A DNA stretch of 64,000 nt from JBGTFE01 sp036403235 (GCA_036403235.1 DASWRI010000083.1:62001-126000), one strand, 5' to 3'; counted from the stretch's first letter, positions 1-8,466 are shown. The notes: generated by a model from the letters alone, not told the origin. Made by a program: numbers and translations.

Positions 1-1
1 G

Positions 2-160
2 ATGGCCCGCGCCGCCGCAAAAAATTTTCCAGTGACAATCTGGACGGCCGACAATCCAGCTTGGGTCAACCGCGCGATTAGGCTTGGATTGCAGGCGATT
101 ATCACCAACAATCCGGCCCGGCTGATTAGTGAAAAACGAAAAGCGAAAAGTGAAAGGTGA
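2..160 (+). CDS. C-terminal end of a probable glycerophosphodiester phosphodiesterase (partial)
   Basis: The window opens inside this gene; about 52 codons are visible up to the TGA at 158-160. The visible part reads VTIWTADNP, then a short helix, then QAIITNNP. This matches the last strand of the GDPD TIM barrel, which usually reads VWTVN...GVDGIITDxP. These enzymes hydrolyse glycerophosphodiesters to glycerol-3-phosphate and an alcohol. The catalytic residues lie upstream of the window, so activity cannot be judged. The last ten or so residues (SEKRKAKSER) are encoded by the 5' arm of a heptad-repeat hairpin, so the natural C-terminus has probably been altered by the repeat. Family assignment rests on a short match only. 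Confidence 0.5.
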   Translation: MARAAAKNFPVTIWTADNPAWVNRAIRLGLQAIITNNPARLISEKRKAKSER

Positions 161-260
161 AAGGTCATTATTTTAAGTTTTGGCATTGGGTTTTGGCCAA
201 ATCCGAAAGCCAAAAACTAAAAACCCATTTTTCCGCTTTTCACTTTTCGCTTTTCACTTT
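128..260. repeat. Heptad-repeat hairpin after the GDPD-like gene
   Basis: The left arm (128-164) is a run of 7-bp units such as GAAAAGC and GAAAGGT. The right arm (231-260) is its approximate reverse complement, with units such as CTTTTCG and CTTTTCA. An inner inverted repeat (about 175-225, TTTTGGC against GCCAAAA) is also heptad-like. The left arm overlaps the end of the upstream coding sequence. It could act as a terminator or RNA-stability hairpin. It belongs to the heptad family seen in many gaps of this window. Confidence 0.75.
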
Positions 261-299
261 AAAATTAAACCGCATCTCGCAAGAAACTTTGGAGCATTA

Positions 300-1667
300 A
301 TGAAATTTTACAGCGACATTTTAGGACTCATCGGTAACACGCCGCTGGTTAAAATCAATATTTTAACCAAACAAAACGGGATAAAAGCGCAGATTTTCGC
401 CAAAATGGAAAGTCTCAATCCGGGCTATTCGGTCAAAGACCGCATCGGAATTTCGATGATTGAAGCCGCCGAACGCGAAGGCGCGCTGAAGCCCGGCGGA
501 ACGATTATCGAAGCGACTTCGGGCAATACGGGCATCGGGCTCGCGCTCGCGGCGGCCATCAAAGGCTACAAATGCATTTTTGTTTTGACCGATAAAGTTT
601 CGATTGAAAAAAACCGGTATTTGAAGGCCGTCGGCGCCGACGTCGTCGTTTGTCCGGCGGCGGCAAAACACGGAACGCCCGACCACTACGTCGAAACGGC
701 GAAGCGACTCGCGCATGAAATCCCGAACTCTTTTTATCCTGACCAATACAATCACCCGGCCAATCCGCTGGCACATTATCTGACGACCGGGCCGGAAATT
801 TGGAATGACACGGACGGGCAAATTACGCACTTTGTTTCGGGCATCGGAACGGGCGGAACGATTTCGGGGACGGGGCGCTATCTGAAGGAAAAAAATCCCG
901 AAATTCAAATTATCGGCGCCGACCCTTACGGCTCGATTTTTAAATCGTATAAGGAAACCGGGCGTTTTCCCGAAGCGACGCCGTATCTGGTCGAAGGCAT
1001 CGGCCAGAGTCTTCCGGTCGGCAACGCTGATTTGAAAATCGTCGACGAAATTATCAACATCACCGACCGCGAATCGTTTGAATACGCGCGCCAATTGTCG
1101 CGCATCGAAGGCATTTTCTGCGGCGGCTCGACCGGAACGAATTTCGCGGGCGCGCTCAAAGTGGCGAAAAATCTGGATGAAAGCGCGCTCATCGTTTTTA
1201 TCGTCTGCGACACGGGCGAGCATTATCTGACCAAGTTTCATTCGGACGAATGGATGAAGGAAAAACTCCTGCTCGAGCCGCAGAAAATCACGGCGAAACT
1301 TATCGCGGAGACAAAAAATTCCGGCTCGCCGCACGATTTGATTTACGCCGCGCCCGACGATATTGTCGGAGACGCTCTGGAAAAAATGAACATGAACAGC
1401 GTGACGCAGATTCCGGTGCTCGACGAATTTCAATCGGTCGGCTCGCTGCGCGAAAGCCGGATTTTGACGCGTCTGCTGGAAAATCGCGACTTGCTCGGCG
1501 CGCATGTGAGCGAAATTATGGACGAAGGCTTTCCGGTTCTCGACGTTGACTCGAGCTTTAACGATATAAAAGCGAAGCTGCAAAAATCGCCGGCCGTTTT
1601 AATCGAGGACTTTAAACGCATTACCGGAATCATCACGCGCTCGGACATGCTTGATTTGCAGAAGTAA
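300..1667 (+). CDS. Cystathionine beta-synthase / cysteine synthase with CBS-domain pair
   Basis: A PLP-dependent enzyme of 455 residues that condenses serine (or O-acetylserine) with homocysteine or sulfide. The N-terminal catalytic domain (about 1-330) shows the fold-type II signature LIGNTPLV, the PLP lysine in SVKDR, the substrate loop TSGNTG and the phosphate-binding GTGGT. The C-terminal about 120 residues look like a tandem CBS regulatory pair, as in bacterial cystathionine beta-synthases with CBS domains. The ATG at 300 is chosen because GGAG sits at 291-294 with good spacing. An in-frame upstream start would place translated repeat DNA at the N-terminus. No partner gene such as cystathionine gamma-lyase is adjacent, so synthase versus cysteine synthase cannot be settled. 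Confidence 0.88.
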   Translation: MKFYSDILGLIGNTPLVKINILTKQNGIKAQIFAKMESLNPGYSVKDRIGISMIEAAEREGALKPGGTIIEATSGNTGIGLALAAAIKGYKCIFVLTDKVSIEKNRYLKAVGADVVVCPAAAKHGTPDHYVETAKRLAHEIPNSFYPDQYNHPANPLAHYLTTGPEIWNDTDGQITHFVSGIGTGGTISGTGRYLKEKNPEIQIIGADPYGSIFKSYKETGRFPEATPYLVEGIGQSLPVGNADLKIVDEIINITDRESFEYARQLSRIEGIFCGGSTGTNFAGALKVAKNLDESALIVFIVCDTGEHYLTKFHSDEWMKEKLLLEPQKITAKLIAETKNSGSPHDLIYAAPDDIVGDALEKMNMNSVTQIPVLDEFQSVGSLRESRILTRLLENRDLLGAHVSEIMDEGFPVLDVDSSFNDIKAKLQKSPAVLIEDFKRITGIITRSDMLDLQK

Positions 1668-1769
1668 AAAGGCAAAAGTAGAAAGTAATAAGTCGGAAAT
1701 CTTTAAAGTTTACAAATTAACTTTTATCGGTTAATTTTTCAGTTAAATTTTGCCTTTTACTTTTTACCT
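1668..1769. repeat. Heptad-repeat hairpin between the synthase and the T6SS locus
   Basis: The left arm begins right after the stop (about 1668-1696, units like GGCAAAA and GTAGAAA). The right arm at 1746-1769 reads TTTTGCCTTTTACTTTTTAC, the approximate reverse complement. It separates the metabolic gene from the T6SS locus and may act as a bidirectional terminator. Confidence 0.6.
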
Positions 1770-1803
1770 GTTTTCTTTGCGCAAAAAATCTGGAGGAAAA
1801 GCG

Positions 1804-3084
1804 ATGAACGACGAAAACGACAAGCCGAAAAATCAGCCCGAGGACGATTGGGCGATGACGATGCCCGATTTTCGTTCGAGCGAAGAAAATCGGGCGGAAA
1901 ACGTTTCCGAAGATTCCGCGCCGAAAGAAGATAAATGGGAAATGCCGAAACCGGTTTTCCGCGTCTCGAGCGGCACGACGCCCGTTCCGGCAAATCCGCG
2001 AAAGCAACCCGAATTCGATACGGGTCCGGTTGGCACTCCCGAATCGAGCGGCGCAGGCGAGCGGTATAATCGGACGAGCGAAAGCAAGGCGCAGCAGCCC
2101 GTCGCGCTTCCGCCGCAAGCTTCCGTCGCTGCCAAAGTGCCGAAGAAAAGCTCGAAACTGCCGTTAATCGTCGGCGGGCTTTTCGTCATGTTTTTTCTGG
2201 CGGCGGCCTTTCTCGTCGGCGTTTATTTTTTATTTTTGAACAAGCCCGAAACGGCGCAGATGATAAAAAGAAGCGAAAACGCTTCGTCAAATTCGAGCGC
2301 GCCGGCTGCCACGCCGGTTCCGGTCAAAGCGGAGCTGCCGAAGGAAATCGAATACAAAACGACGATGATGCTCGTTACGGCGGGCGAATTCGTAATGGGC
2401 AGCGACACGGGCGAAGCCGTTTCAAAGCCCGCGCATAAAGTTGCGCTTCCGGCGTTTTATATCGACAAAACGGAAGTTACAAACGCGCAATACAAAGACT
2501 TTTGCGACACAAAGGGCAAAACTCCGCCGGCCGACCCGGATTTTGAGAAGGGATATTTTGTAAATCGGCCGTCGGCGCCGGTGATGGGAGTTTCATTCGA
2601 CGATGCGAAGGCTTTTGCGGAATGGGCGGGAAAGCGTCTGCCGACCGAGGAAGAATGGGAAAAAGCCGCTTCGTGGGACGCGGCGACCGAAACGAAGCGC
2701 GAATTTCCCTGGGGAAACGAGTTTGCGGTCGAAAATGCCGCGTTTAATCTGGCAGCGCCGGCCGATGTCGGGAAATATCTTTCGGGCGCGAGTTTTTTCG
2801 GCGTGCTGGATATGTCCGGGAACGCTTTCGAATGGGTTGACGCTTTTTTCCAGCCGTATCCGAACAACACGACGCAAAATATTGAATTCGGCGAGAAAAA
2901 TCGAGTCGTGCGCGGCGGCTTTTTTGGCCCGGAAAGCAGCGATTATCTAAAAACGACGACAAGAATTTATGCGCCGCCGACAACCGTCACCAACGAAAAA
3001 AGAAACAGCTATATCGGCTTTCGCTGCGCGATTTCGGCGGACGACGAGCGTCTGAAAGGCTTTCTGCCGTCGCCAAGCAAATAA
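1804..3084 (+). CDS. Membrane-anchored sulfatase-modifying-factor (SUMF/FGE-fold) protein at the head of the T6SS locus
   Basis: A protein of 426 residues. It has a hydrophilic, acidic cytoplasmic N-terminus (about 1-115), one transmembrane segment at about 118-142 (LPLIVGGLFVMFFLAAAFLV), a Ser/Ala/Pro linker, and a SUMF1-type domain from about 185 to the end. Diagnostic pieces are AGEFVMGSD, FYIDKTEVTNAQYKDFC, RLPTEEEWEKAA, DMSGNAFEWV, RVVRGG and GFRC. The active-site cysteines of true formylglycine-generating enzymes, which normally follow RGGS, are absent here (RGGFFGPESSDY). Catalysis is therefore unlikely, and a binding or scaffold role outside the cytoplasmic membrane is more plausible. 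SUMF-domain genes are known companions of T6SS clusters. The ATG at 1804 follows GGAGG at 1793-1797; an in-frame upstream start lies in the repeat. Confidence 0.8.
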   Translation: MNDENDKPKNQPEDDWAMTMPDFRSSEENRAENVSEDSAPKEDKWEMPKPVFRVSSGTTPVPANPRKQPEFDTGPVGTPESSGAGERYNRTSESKAQQPVALPPQASVAAKVPKKSSKLPLIVGGLFVMFFLAAAFLVGVYFLFLNKPETAQMIKRSENASSNSSAPAATPVPVKAELPKEIEYKTTMMLVTAGEFVMGSDTGEAVSKPAHKVALPAFYIDKTEVTNAQYKDFCDTKGKTPPADPDFEKGYFVNRPSAPVMGVSFDDAKAFAEWAGKRLPTEEEWEKAASWDAATETKREFPWGNEFAVENAAFNLAAPADVGKYLSGASFFGVLDMSGNAFEWVDAFFQPYPNNTTQNIEFGEKNRVVRGGFFGPESSDYLKTTTRIYAPPTTVTNEKRNSYIGFRCAISADDERLKGFLPSPSK

Positions 3085-3140
3085 AGCTGCTTCGTTTCGT
3101 CAGAGTTCGGAGTTTGATACGCAAAGGAAGTTTGAAGCTT

Positions 3141-4001
3141 ATGAACCGAAAAATAATATTGGGGAAAATTTGTTTCGTTGTTTTTGCGCTGCTTTTTATT
3201 TGCGTCGAAAAGCTGCACGCTCAAATCGACGTCGTTTCGACCGTCAAGCAAAAAGCGAAAACCGACATCAGGCCGAAAGCCAAACCGGCGACGAAAAAAA
3301 TCGATTACACCAGAAAAGTGACAATCGTCCGCGTCGAGAAAAAAAGTCGTAAAAATTATAAAAAGACGACCGTCGCGCGAAAAAACACCAAGCCAATCGT
3401 CAAACGAATTCAGGTTCCGCTGCTCGCCGTCCAGTTTCGCCTGGTGCTGGTCAGCCCCGACGGAAGCGAGGCCGAAGCCAATCCGCTCGCCAGCTTTACC
3501 GAGCGCGACCGCCTGCGGCTTTCAATCAAGGCCAATCAGGCCGGTTTTTTATACATCATCCGCCAACGCTCGCAGGACGAAGACGGCGAGATTATTTTCC
3601 CGACCTCGCTCGTCAACAACGGCAGCAATCTGGTCGCGGCGAACACCGAATACGTTTTGCCGTTTAACTGTCCGAAGGACGTCATTCCCGACCCGCGCGA
3701 CTGCTCTTTGACGCTTTTTCCCGCCGATGTTTCGCCGCAGGAATATTTCACCCTGATTTTTACGCGCGACCAGCTTGTCGATTTGCCGAACGACGTCAAA
3801 AACACGCGCGTCAGTCTCGCAAATTTGATGTCGGCGGGAAAAATCGAGCCGAAAACGCTGGTCGATTTGATTGAAGACTCGAATCAGGATTTGGTTTCGC
3901 AAATGGGCGACACGCCGTTTGCCGTCCGAATCATCAACGTCAACGCCAACGATAACGAGGAAATTATCGAAACTTTTGTTCTCAACAAAATGAAAAGATA
4001 A
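3141..4001 (+). CDS. Secreted DUF4384-domain protein
   Basis: About 286 residues with a clear signal peptide (KIILGKICFVVFALLFICV, cleavage after LHA). A Lys/Arg-rich stretch (about 25-90) follows, then a DUF4384-like domain (RLVLVSPDGSEAEANP, FTERDRLRLSIKANQAGFLYII, YVLPF, YFTLIFTRD). DUF4384 domains occur in bacterial surface and T6SS-associated proteins, and their role is not established. The ATG at 3141 is preferred over the in-frame TTG at 3114 because GGAAG lies ten bases upstream and the signal peptide then starts naturally. The position between the SUMF-like gene and the FHA genes suggests a periplasmic accessory of the secretion system; this is inference. Confidence 0.75.
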   Translation: MNRKIILGKICFVVFALLFICVEKLHAQIDVVSTVKQKAKTDIRPKAKPATKKIDYTRKVTIVRVEKKSRKNYKKTTVARKNTKPIVKRIQVPLLAVQFRLVLVSPDGSEAEANPLASFTERDRLRLSIKANQAGFLYIIRQRSQDEDGEIIFPTSLVNNGSNLVAANTEYVLPFNCPKDVIPDPRDCSLTLFPADVSPQEYFTLIFTRDQLVDLPNDVKNTRVSLANLMSAGKIEPKTLVDLIEDSNQDLVSQMGDTPFAVRIINVNANDNEEIIETFVLNKMKR

Positions 4002-4065
4002 AAATTCGGGCTCAAGGAAAACGGCGAGCGATTAACTTTATTTTACTCTTCCCTTTCCATTTGGA

Positions 4066-5568
4066 ATGCCTAACGCGAAATTAAAATTTGACGGGCGCGA
4101 AATCGAAATCGATGAAACCGTAACGACCATCGGACGCGCTTCCGACAATACGATTTCGTTTTCGCACGATTCGAATGTCTCTCGTTTCCACGTCGAAATC
4201 GAACGACGCGGCGAAGATTTTTATCTCGTCGAGCTCGGCTCGAGAAACGGAACGACCGTCAACGACGAGCCAATCGAGACGGAAAAATTACTCGGCGACG
4301 GCGACCTCATCACGCTCGGCAATTCGAGCGTCGTCGAGTTTTATTTTGAAACGGGCGCGCCAGAGGAAAACGCGGAAAACTCGCCACACGAAATTGATTC
4401 GTCAAACGCATTTGCGGCCAAAGAAGAAGCGGAAATCGCAAAAGACGCGCAGACGGCTTCAAAATTCCCGTTGATGCTCGCCGTCGCGGGCGCGGCGTGC
4501 GGCCTGGCGGTCGTTTTTGTCGTCGCGGCAATTTTATTTTCTTCATCCGGCGCAAAACCGTGCGAGGCGAAAGCATCTATCACAAACCCGCCGGACAACG
4601 AGCTTTTACGCGACGCGACCGAAATTACGGTTCAAACGGAAGACCGGGCGGAATGCGCGCGGCGCGCGATTTTTCTGCTCGACGGCGTCGAATTTGCGAG
4701 CGCCGCCGAACAGCCTTTCGCGGCGTCGCTCGACCCGAATAATTATCCGGAACTGGCCGACGGAATGAATCACAGCTTAAAAATCGTTCTCGAAGACGCG
4801 GACGGAAATAAATGGCCGCAGGCGACGGAAGTCGCGCTCGTTTTTGAAACGAAGACGATTGAAACGCCGACTCCGACGCCCGGAAATGTCGAGGAATCAC
4901 CGACGCCGACGCCGAAAACCGCAAAAGGAAAAGTTACTTTGACCGAAATCCAAATGATGTCGGATAAACTAGTAAAATCTCTCGGCAGCTCGGCAAATTA
5001 TAGACTTAACAAGGAATTTCTCGAAGAAGTGCAGAAAAAAACCGGCGAATACGCCGCCGCGGAAGGCTTTTTCGCGCGGGCGCAGAAATATCAGGACGTG
5101 ATAAAAAACGCGTATCTCGTCGAAACGGACGTCGGCGCGCCGCTCGGTTTTCTGACGGCGATGAGCCGCAGCAAATTCGATGTGCAGAAACAGGGCGCGA
5201 ACGAAGGTTTGTGGCAGATGTCGAACGATTTTGCGGCGGCAAACGCGCTCAACGTCGGCTGCGCGGAAAGTTTGTCCGACGCGGCGCAAATTTGTGCGGC
5301 AAAAGCTTCTTCGCTTTATCTGAAATCGCTGCTTCGAACCGTTTTCGAAGGCGACGTCGTTTACACGGTGGCCGCTTTCGGAATGTCGCCCGATGAAGCT
5401 TTCACGTGGAAACAAACTCTGCCGCAGGAGCGCGCGGATTTCTGGAAAGAGATAAAATCGCCAAACCAGCGCGAGGAATTAATCCGATTTTTCGCCGCCG
5501 GAGTGGTCGCGGAAAATCCGCAAAAATTCGGAATAAAAAAAGACAATCCGGTTTCACAGCTTTATTGA
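4066..5568 (+). CDS. FHA-membrane protein with degenerate lytic-transglycosylase-like C-domain (paralogue 1)
   Basis: A protein of 500 residues. The N-terminal FHA domain (about 1-90) keeps the phosphothreonine-binding signature: TIGRASDN, SRFH and SRNGT. One membrane segment follows at about 138-165. Next come an extracytoplasmic beta-rich segment (about 168-265, ITNPPDNELLRDATEITV), a PTPTP linker, and a C-domain of about 200 residues that resembles the SLT fold. By eye the SLT motif is AMSRSKF...GANEGLWQMS, with Arg368 where the catalytic Glu should be, so it is probably enzymatically dead. The end (FFAAGVVAENPQKFGI) matches the ends of the next two genes, which shows common descent. FHA proteins are T6SS regulators (TagH/Fha) that bind phosphorylated partners. 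No kinase gene is visible here. Confidence 0.8.
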   Translation: MPNAKLKFDGREIEIDETVTTIGRASDNTISFSHDSNVSRFHVEIERRGEDFYLVELGSRNGTTVNDEPIETEKLLGDGDLITLGNSSVVEFYFETGAPEENAENSPHEIDSSNAFAAKEEAEIAKDAQTASKFPLMLAVAGAACGLAVVFVVAAILFSSSGAKPCEAKASITNPPDNELLRDATEITVQTEDRAECARRAIFLLDGVEFASAAEQPFAASLDPNNYPELADGMNHSLKIVLEDADGNKWPQATEVALVFETKTIETPTPTPGNVEESPTPTPKTAKGKVTLTEIQMMSDKLVKSLGSSANYRLNKEFLEEVQKKTGEYAAAEGFFARAQKYQDVIKNAYLVETDVGAPLGFLTAMSRSKFDVQKQGANEGLWQMSNDFAAANALNVGCAESLSDAAQICAAKASSLYLKSLLRTVFEGDVVYTVAAFGMSPDEAFTWKQTLPQERADFWKEIKSPNQREELIRFFAAGVVAENPQKFGIKKDNPVSQLY

Positions 5569-5576
5569 GAAAGTGC

Positions 5577-5637
5577 TGAAGGACGAGTAACGAGATAAAT
5601 CAAAGAATCTTTTCACTCGTCATTTTTCACTCGTCCC
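5577..5637. repeat. Heptad-type inverted repeat between FHA paralogues 1 and 2
   Basis: GGACGAGTAACGAG on the left is mirrored by ACTCGT...CACTCGTCC on the right, ending nine bases before the next ATG. It could form a translational or transcriptional attenuator within the FHA gene set. Confidence 0.55.
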
Positions 5638-5645
5638 TAAATTTT

Positions 5646-7070
5646 ATGCCCGAAGTTGTTCTCATACATCAGACGGAAGAAGGCGCGCGGGAAATCGCTC
5701 TGGAAGAAGGGAAAATTTCTTTCGGGCGCGGCAGCGACGCCGATTTTCGTTTTGAAGACGACGGACTTTCGCGTCTGCACGCGACCGTCTACCGCGAAGC
5801 GTCGCGCGTCTGGATTGTCGACGAAAACTCTCTCAACGGAACTTTTGTCAACGGCGAAAAAGCGGGCGCGAAGGGCACGCCGCTCGCTGACGGCGATGTT
5901 ATAAAAATCGGGCATTTCACGAAATTAAAAGTTAAATTTGCGGAAGAAGTTTCCGCCGCGCCCGATTATGCCGATAATCAAGCTAAAAGCGCCGTTTCCG
6001 ACGCTGCCGAAAATTCATTCGGCGTTTTGCCGTTCGTCGTCACCGCGTTTGCAGTTTTAATCATCGGCGTTTCGGCAATTTTTATCGGCGTCAAATTTTT
6101 CGGGCGCGGCAGCGACGTCGTTTATACATCGAACGAAGATTTCGCCACGCCGCGCCGAACGCCCGACGATGAAAGCAATATAAACCAATCTCCGACGCCG
6201 AAGCCGGAAAAAACCGTCGCCGCCAATAATTCCGAAACGAACCAGACTTCTTTGCCGGAGCTGCCCGAAAATCCGAGCAAAAACGTAAATTTGCTGGCGA
6301 GCGGCAAAAAATATCAGGATTTGAGCGAGGACGAAAAAAACCGATATATTTCCGTCAAGGCGGAAAAAGTGGCGCAGATTATCGGCAACCAGAAAAGCGA
6401 GCCGATTCCGCAGGAGGCCGTCGCGGAGATAAAAAAATACGTCGGCGGCTATTTGAGCCGGATTCGCGCCGCGCGGAAAGACGACTGCTCGCAGGGCAGA
6501 TGGGTTTCGAGCGATTTGCTTTCGGTTCTGGAGCGCGCGAGCCGAACGAGCCCGTTTATCATCCGCAGCTTTAACGCCGGAAACATCGAGCCGCAAATCG
6601 GAATTTACGTGGCGATGATTGAATCCGAGCACTGCCCGTGTCTCGCGAGCGGGACGGGAGCAAAAGGAATGTTTCAGTTTCTCGCTTCGTCCGCGCCCGA
6701 CTACGGTTTGAGCGCCGACCAGCGCTGCGAGCCCGAACCGGCGTCGCGCGCGGCGGCAAATTATCTGAAATCTTTAATCGGGCGTTACGGGACGTCGCCC
6801 GACAGCGTGCCGCTCGCGATTGCCAGCTACAACAGCGGGCAAGGCAACTTGAGCAAAAATCTGGATAAGGTTTTGTTGGCCGAATCCGGTCAGAATCGAA
6901 GCTTCTGGACGCTGGTTTCAAACAAAAATCTGATGGAAGGCTCGGCCGGAAAACAATTCAGCGACGAAAACGTAAAATACGTTCCGAAGTTTTTCGCGAC
7001 CGCGATTATCGGCGAAAACCCGCAGGATTTCGGCATCGATATGAAGCCGCTTTCTTTATACACGAAGTAG
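5646..7070 (+). CDS. FHA-membrane-lytic transglycosylase protein with intact SLT site (paralogue 2)
   Basis: A protein of 474 residues: FHA domain (about 1-92; SFGRGSDAD, LSRLHA, SLNGTFVN), membrane segment at about 122-145, Pro/Thr and Asn-rich linker, then an SLT-type lytic transglycosylase domain (about 295-474). Catalytic Glu326 sits in AMIESEH. It is followed by the canonical GAKGMFQF (about 338-345) and ASYNSGQGN (about 393-401) motifs. Such enzymes cleave the MurNAc-GlcNAc bond of peptidoglycan to 1,6-anhydro products. The topology places FHA in the cytoplasm and SLT in the periplasm, so a phosphorylation signal inside could be tied to local wall opening for the T6SS membrane complex. 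That link is inference. It is the only one of the three tandem paralogues with an intact active site. Confidence 0.85.
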   Translation: MPEVVLIHQTEEGAREIALEEGKISFGRGSDADFRFEDDGLSRLHATVYREASRVWIVDENSLNGTFVNGEKAGAKGTPLADGDVIKIGHFTKLKVKFAEEVSAAPDYADNQAKSAVSDAAENSFGVLPFVVTAFAVLIIGVSAIFIGVKFFGRGSDVVYTSNEDFATPRRTPDDESNINQSPTPKPEKTVAANNSETNQTSLPELPENPSKNVNLLASGKKYQDLSEDEKNRYISVKAEKVAQIIGNQKSEPIPQEAVAEIKKYVGGYLSRIRAARKDDCSQGRWVSSDLLSVLERASRTSPFIIRSFNAGNIEPQIGIYVAMIESEHCPCLASGTGAKGMFQFLASSAPDYGLSADQRCEPEPASRAAANYLKSLIGRYGTSPDSVPLAIASYNSGQGNLSKNLDKVLLAESGQNRSFWTLVSNKNLMEGSAGKQFSDENVKYVPKFFATAIIGENPQDFGIDMKPLSLYTK

Positions 7071-7076
7071 CCGGCA

Positions 7077-7134
7077 GCCAGCGGTCGGCATTCAAAAAAG
7101 CAACTGACCACTGACTGCTGATGACTGACCGCTT
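7077..7134. repeat. Heptad repeats directly upstream of FHA paralogue 3
   Basis: The gap is largely 7-bp units ending in CTGA (for example CCACTGA and CTGCTGA). A partner AGCGGTC at about 7080 can pair with GACCGCT at 7127-7133, just before the ATG at 7135. No classic ribosome-binding site is visible, so the repeat has replaced the normal leader. Confidence 0.65.
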
Positions 7135-8403
7135 ATGCTAGAGCTTTGGCTAAATTTTACGGACGAAAAAGGCGAGCGCAGACGCGTTTTGGCCGAAAGG
7201 GAGAAATTTGCCGTCGGGCGACATTCGGAAAACGATTTGAGCGTCGCCAGCGGAAAGCTTTCGCGCGAGCATTTAAAAATCGAGCGTTTCGGCGATGTTT
7301 TCGTCGCCTCCGACTGCGATTCGAGCAACGGCACGACGCTGAACGGCGCGGATTTGACCGAGCCCGCTTCGCTTGTAAACGGCGACGTGCTCAATCTCGG
7401 CGGCGGGCTGGAAATCGAAATTGAGATAATTTCCGATGAATCAGGCGTAGAGACGGGAGAAATTTCCGCTGAAGCAGCGGAAGAAAATTTGCAGAGCTCA
7501 TCTGCGTCGTCCGTCTCGCCAAATTCTTCGGCGGCTGCCGTCAGCAATTCGATTCCGACCAAATTTTTATTTCTCGCGCCAATTTTAGGGCTTTTTATAC
7601 TGATTCTGGCCGGCGGAATATTTTTTATTTTCAGCGGCAAAGACGAGCCGGAAATCGCCGAAAGCGATAGCAATTTTATTTATTCGACGAATAGAAACGG
7701 CAAAATCGTTAAAAACGAAAACGGCCCGAACATCACGGATAAAACGCCGCCGCCGCTCAATTCGATTGACAATAGAGATGCTTCGCCGACGCCGCTGCCC
7801 GTTTCCGACGAGATTGGAAAGGTAAAACAAAACGCGGCCGAGTTTATGAAGCGAATCGCGAAAAACGACGCCAATCCATTTTTGACGCAGGAGCAGGCCG
7901 CAAAGGTCGACGAAAAAATCAAGGAATTGAAAAATTCTTCCGCGCTCGTCGGAAATCTCAAAGCGGTTAAAAAAGACGCGGCCGAATTTGCATCGATGGC
8001 GTCTTCGAAAGACTTGAAGCCGCAATTTTTAGCCGCCGCCGCGCTCGCCAAACTCGGCGCGCAGGAAAGCGCTCCGCTCGATACGGCGCGCCGCATGCTT
8101 CCCGTCTTGAACGAGCTCAAAATCGCGCTCGACAACAAGCTGGCCGACGACAATCTTTTAATTATCGCCGACTACGAGCAGGGCGCGGCGGGGCGACCGC
8201 GCGATTTGCGCAACACGCTCGAAGCGCTCGCCAAAAAAACGCAGAGCGTCAGCCCGCGCGAGATTCGCACCGTCTGGTTTTTGAAGCAGTCGGGCAAAAT
8301 CAGCGACGCCGAATTCGAGTTTGCGCTGCGTTTTCTGGCAATCGGCGCGATTATGCAAAATCCGAAAGATTTTGACATCAATACTGAGGCCGTAATATTT
8401 TAA
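7135..8403 (+). CDS. FHA-membrane protein with strongly diverged C-domain (paralogue 3)
   Basis: A protein of 422 residues with an N-terminal FHA domain (about 1-95; AVGRHSEND, LSREHLKI, SSNGTTLN), one membrane segment at about 143-165 (FLFLAPILGLFILILAGGIFF), a Pro-containing linker (ASPTPLPV) and an alpha-helical C-domain. The SLT motifs of the neighbour are not recognisable. The C-terminal motif FLAIGAIMQNPKDFDI still aligns with FFATAIIGENPQDFGI of paralogue 2 and with the end of paralogue 1. The gene therefore looks like the most decayed or repurposed copy of a tandem triplication. It is expected to be a bitopic inner-membrane protein with a cytoplasmic phosphopeptide reader. No known enzyme function is assigned to the C-domain. 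Confidence 0.78.
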   Translation: MLELWLNFTDEKGERRRVLAEREKFAVGRHSENDLSVASGKLSREHLKIERFGDVFVASDCDSSNGTTLNGADLTEPASLVNGDVLNLGGGLEIEIEIISDESGVETGEISAEAAEENLQSSSASSVSPNSSAAAVSNSIPTKFLFLAPILGLFILILAGGIFFIFSGKDEPEIAESDSNFIYSTNRNGKIVKNENGPNITDKTPPPLNSIDNRDASPTPLPVSDEIGKVKQNAAEFMKRIAKNDANPFLTQEQAAKVDEKIKELKNSSALVGNLKAVKKDAAEFASMASSKDLKPQFLAAAALAKLGAQESAPLDTARRMLPVLNELKIALDNKLADDNLLIIADYEQGAAGRPRDLRNTLEALAKKTQSVSPREIRTVWFLKQSGKISDAEFEFALRFLAIGAIMQNPKDFDINTEAVIF

Positions 8404-8443
8404 TTTCGGGATTGAAAATCGGGGTTTTTTAAATTTTCCGAGC

Positions 8444-8466
8444 GCCTTTCGATTTGAGCGAAAGGC
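8444..8466 (+). terminator. Hairpin after the FHA genes
   Basis: GCCTTTCG and CGAAAGGC form a perfect 8-bp stem with a 7-base loop, followed by a short T stretch (TTTA). It probably ends or attenuates the FHA transcript before the tssK promoter region. The T-run is weak. Confidence 0.55.

Noticed and set aside
363..1583. Long open frame (about 406 codons) on the minus strand opposite the cystathionine beta-synthase
   Set aside because: It is antisense to a clearly conserved enzyme, is Arg/Phe/Asp-rich without any recognisable domain, and follows from the codon bias of the real gene.
1804..3084. Calling the SUMF-domain protein a formylglycine-generating enzyme
   Set aside because: The catalytic cysteines expected after RGG are absent and no sulfatase gene is nearby.
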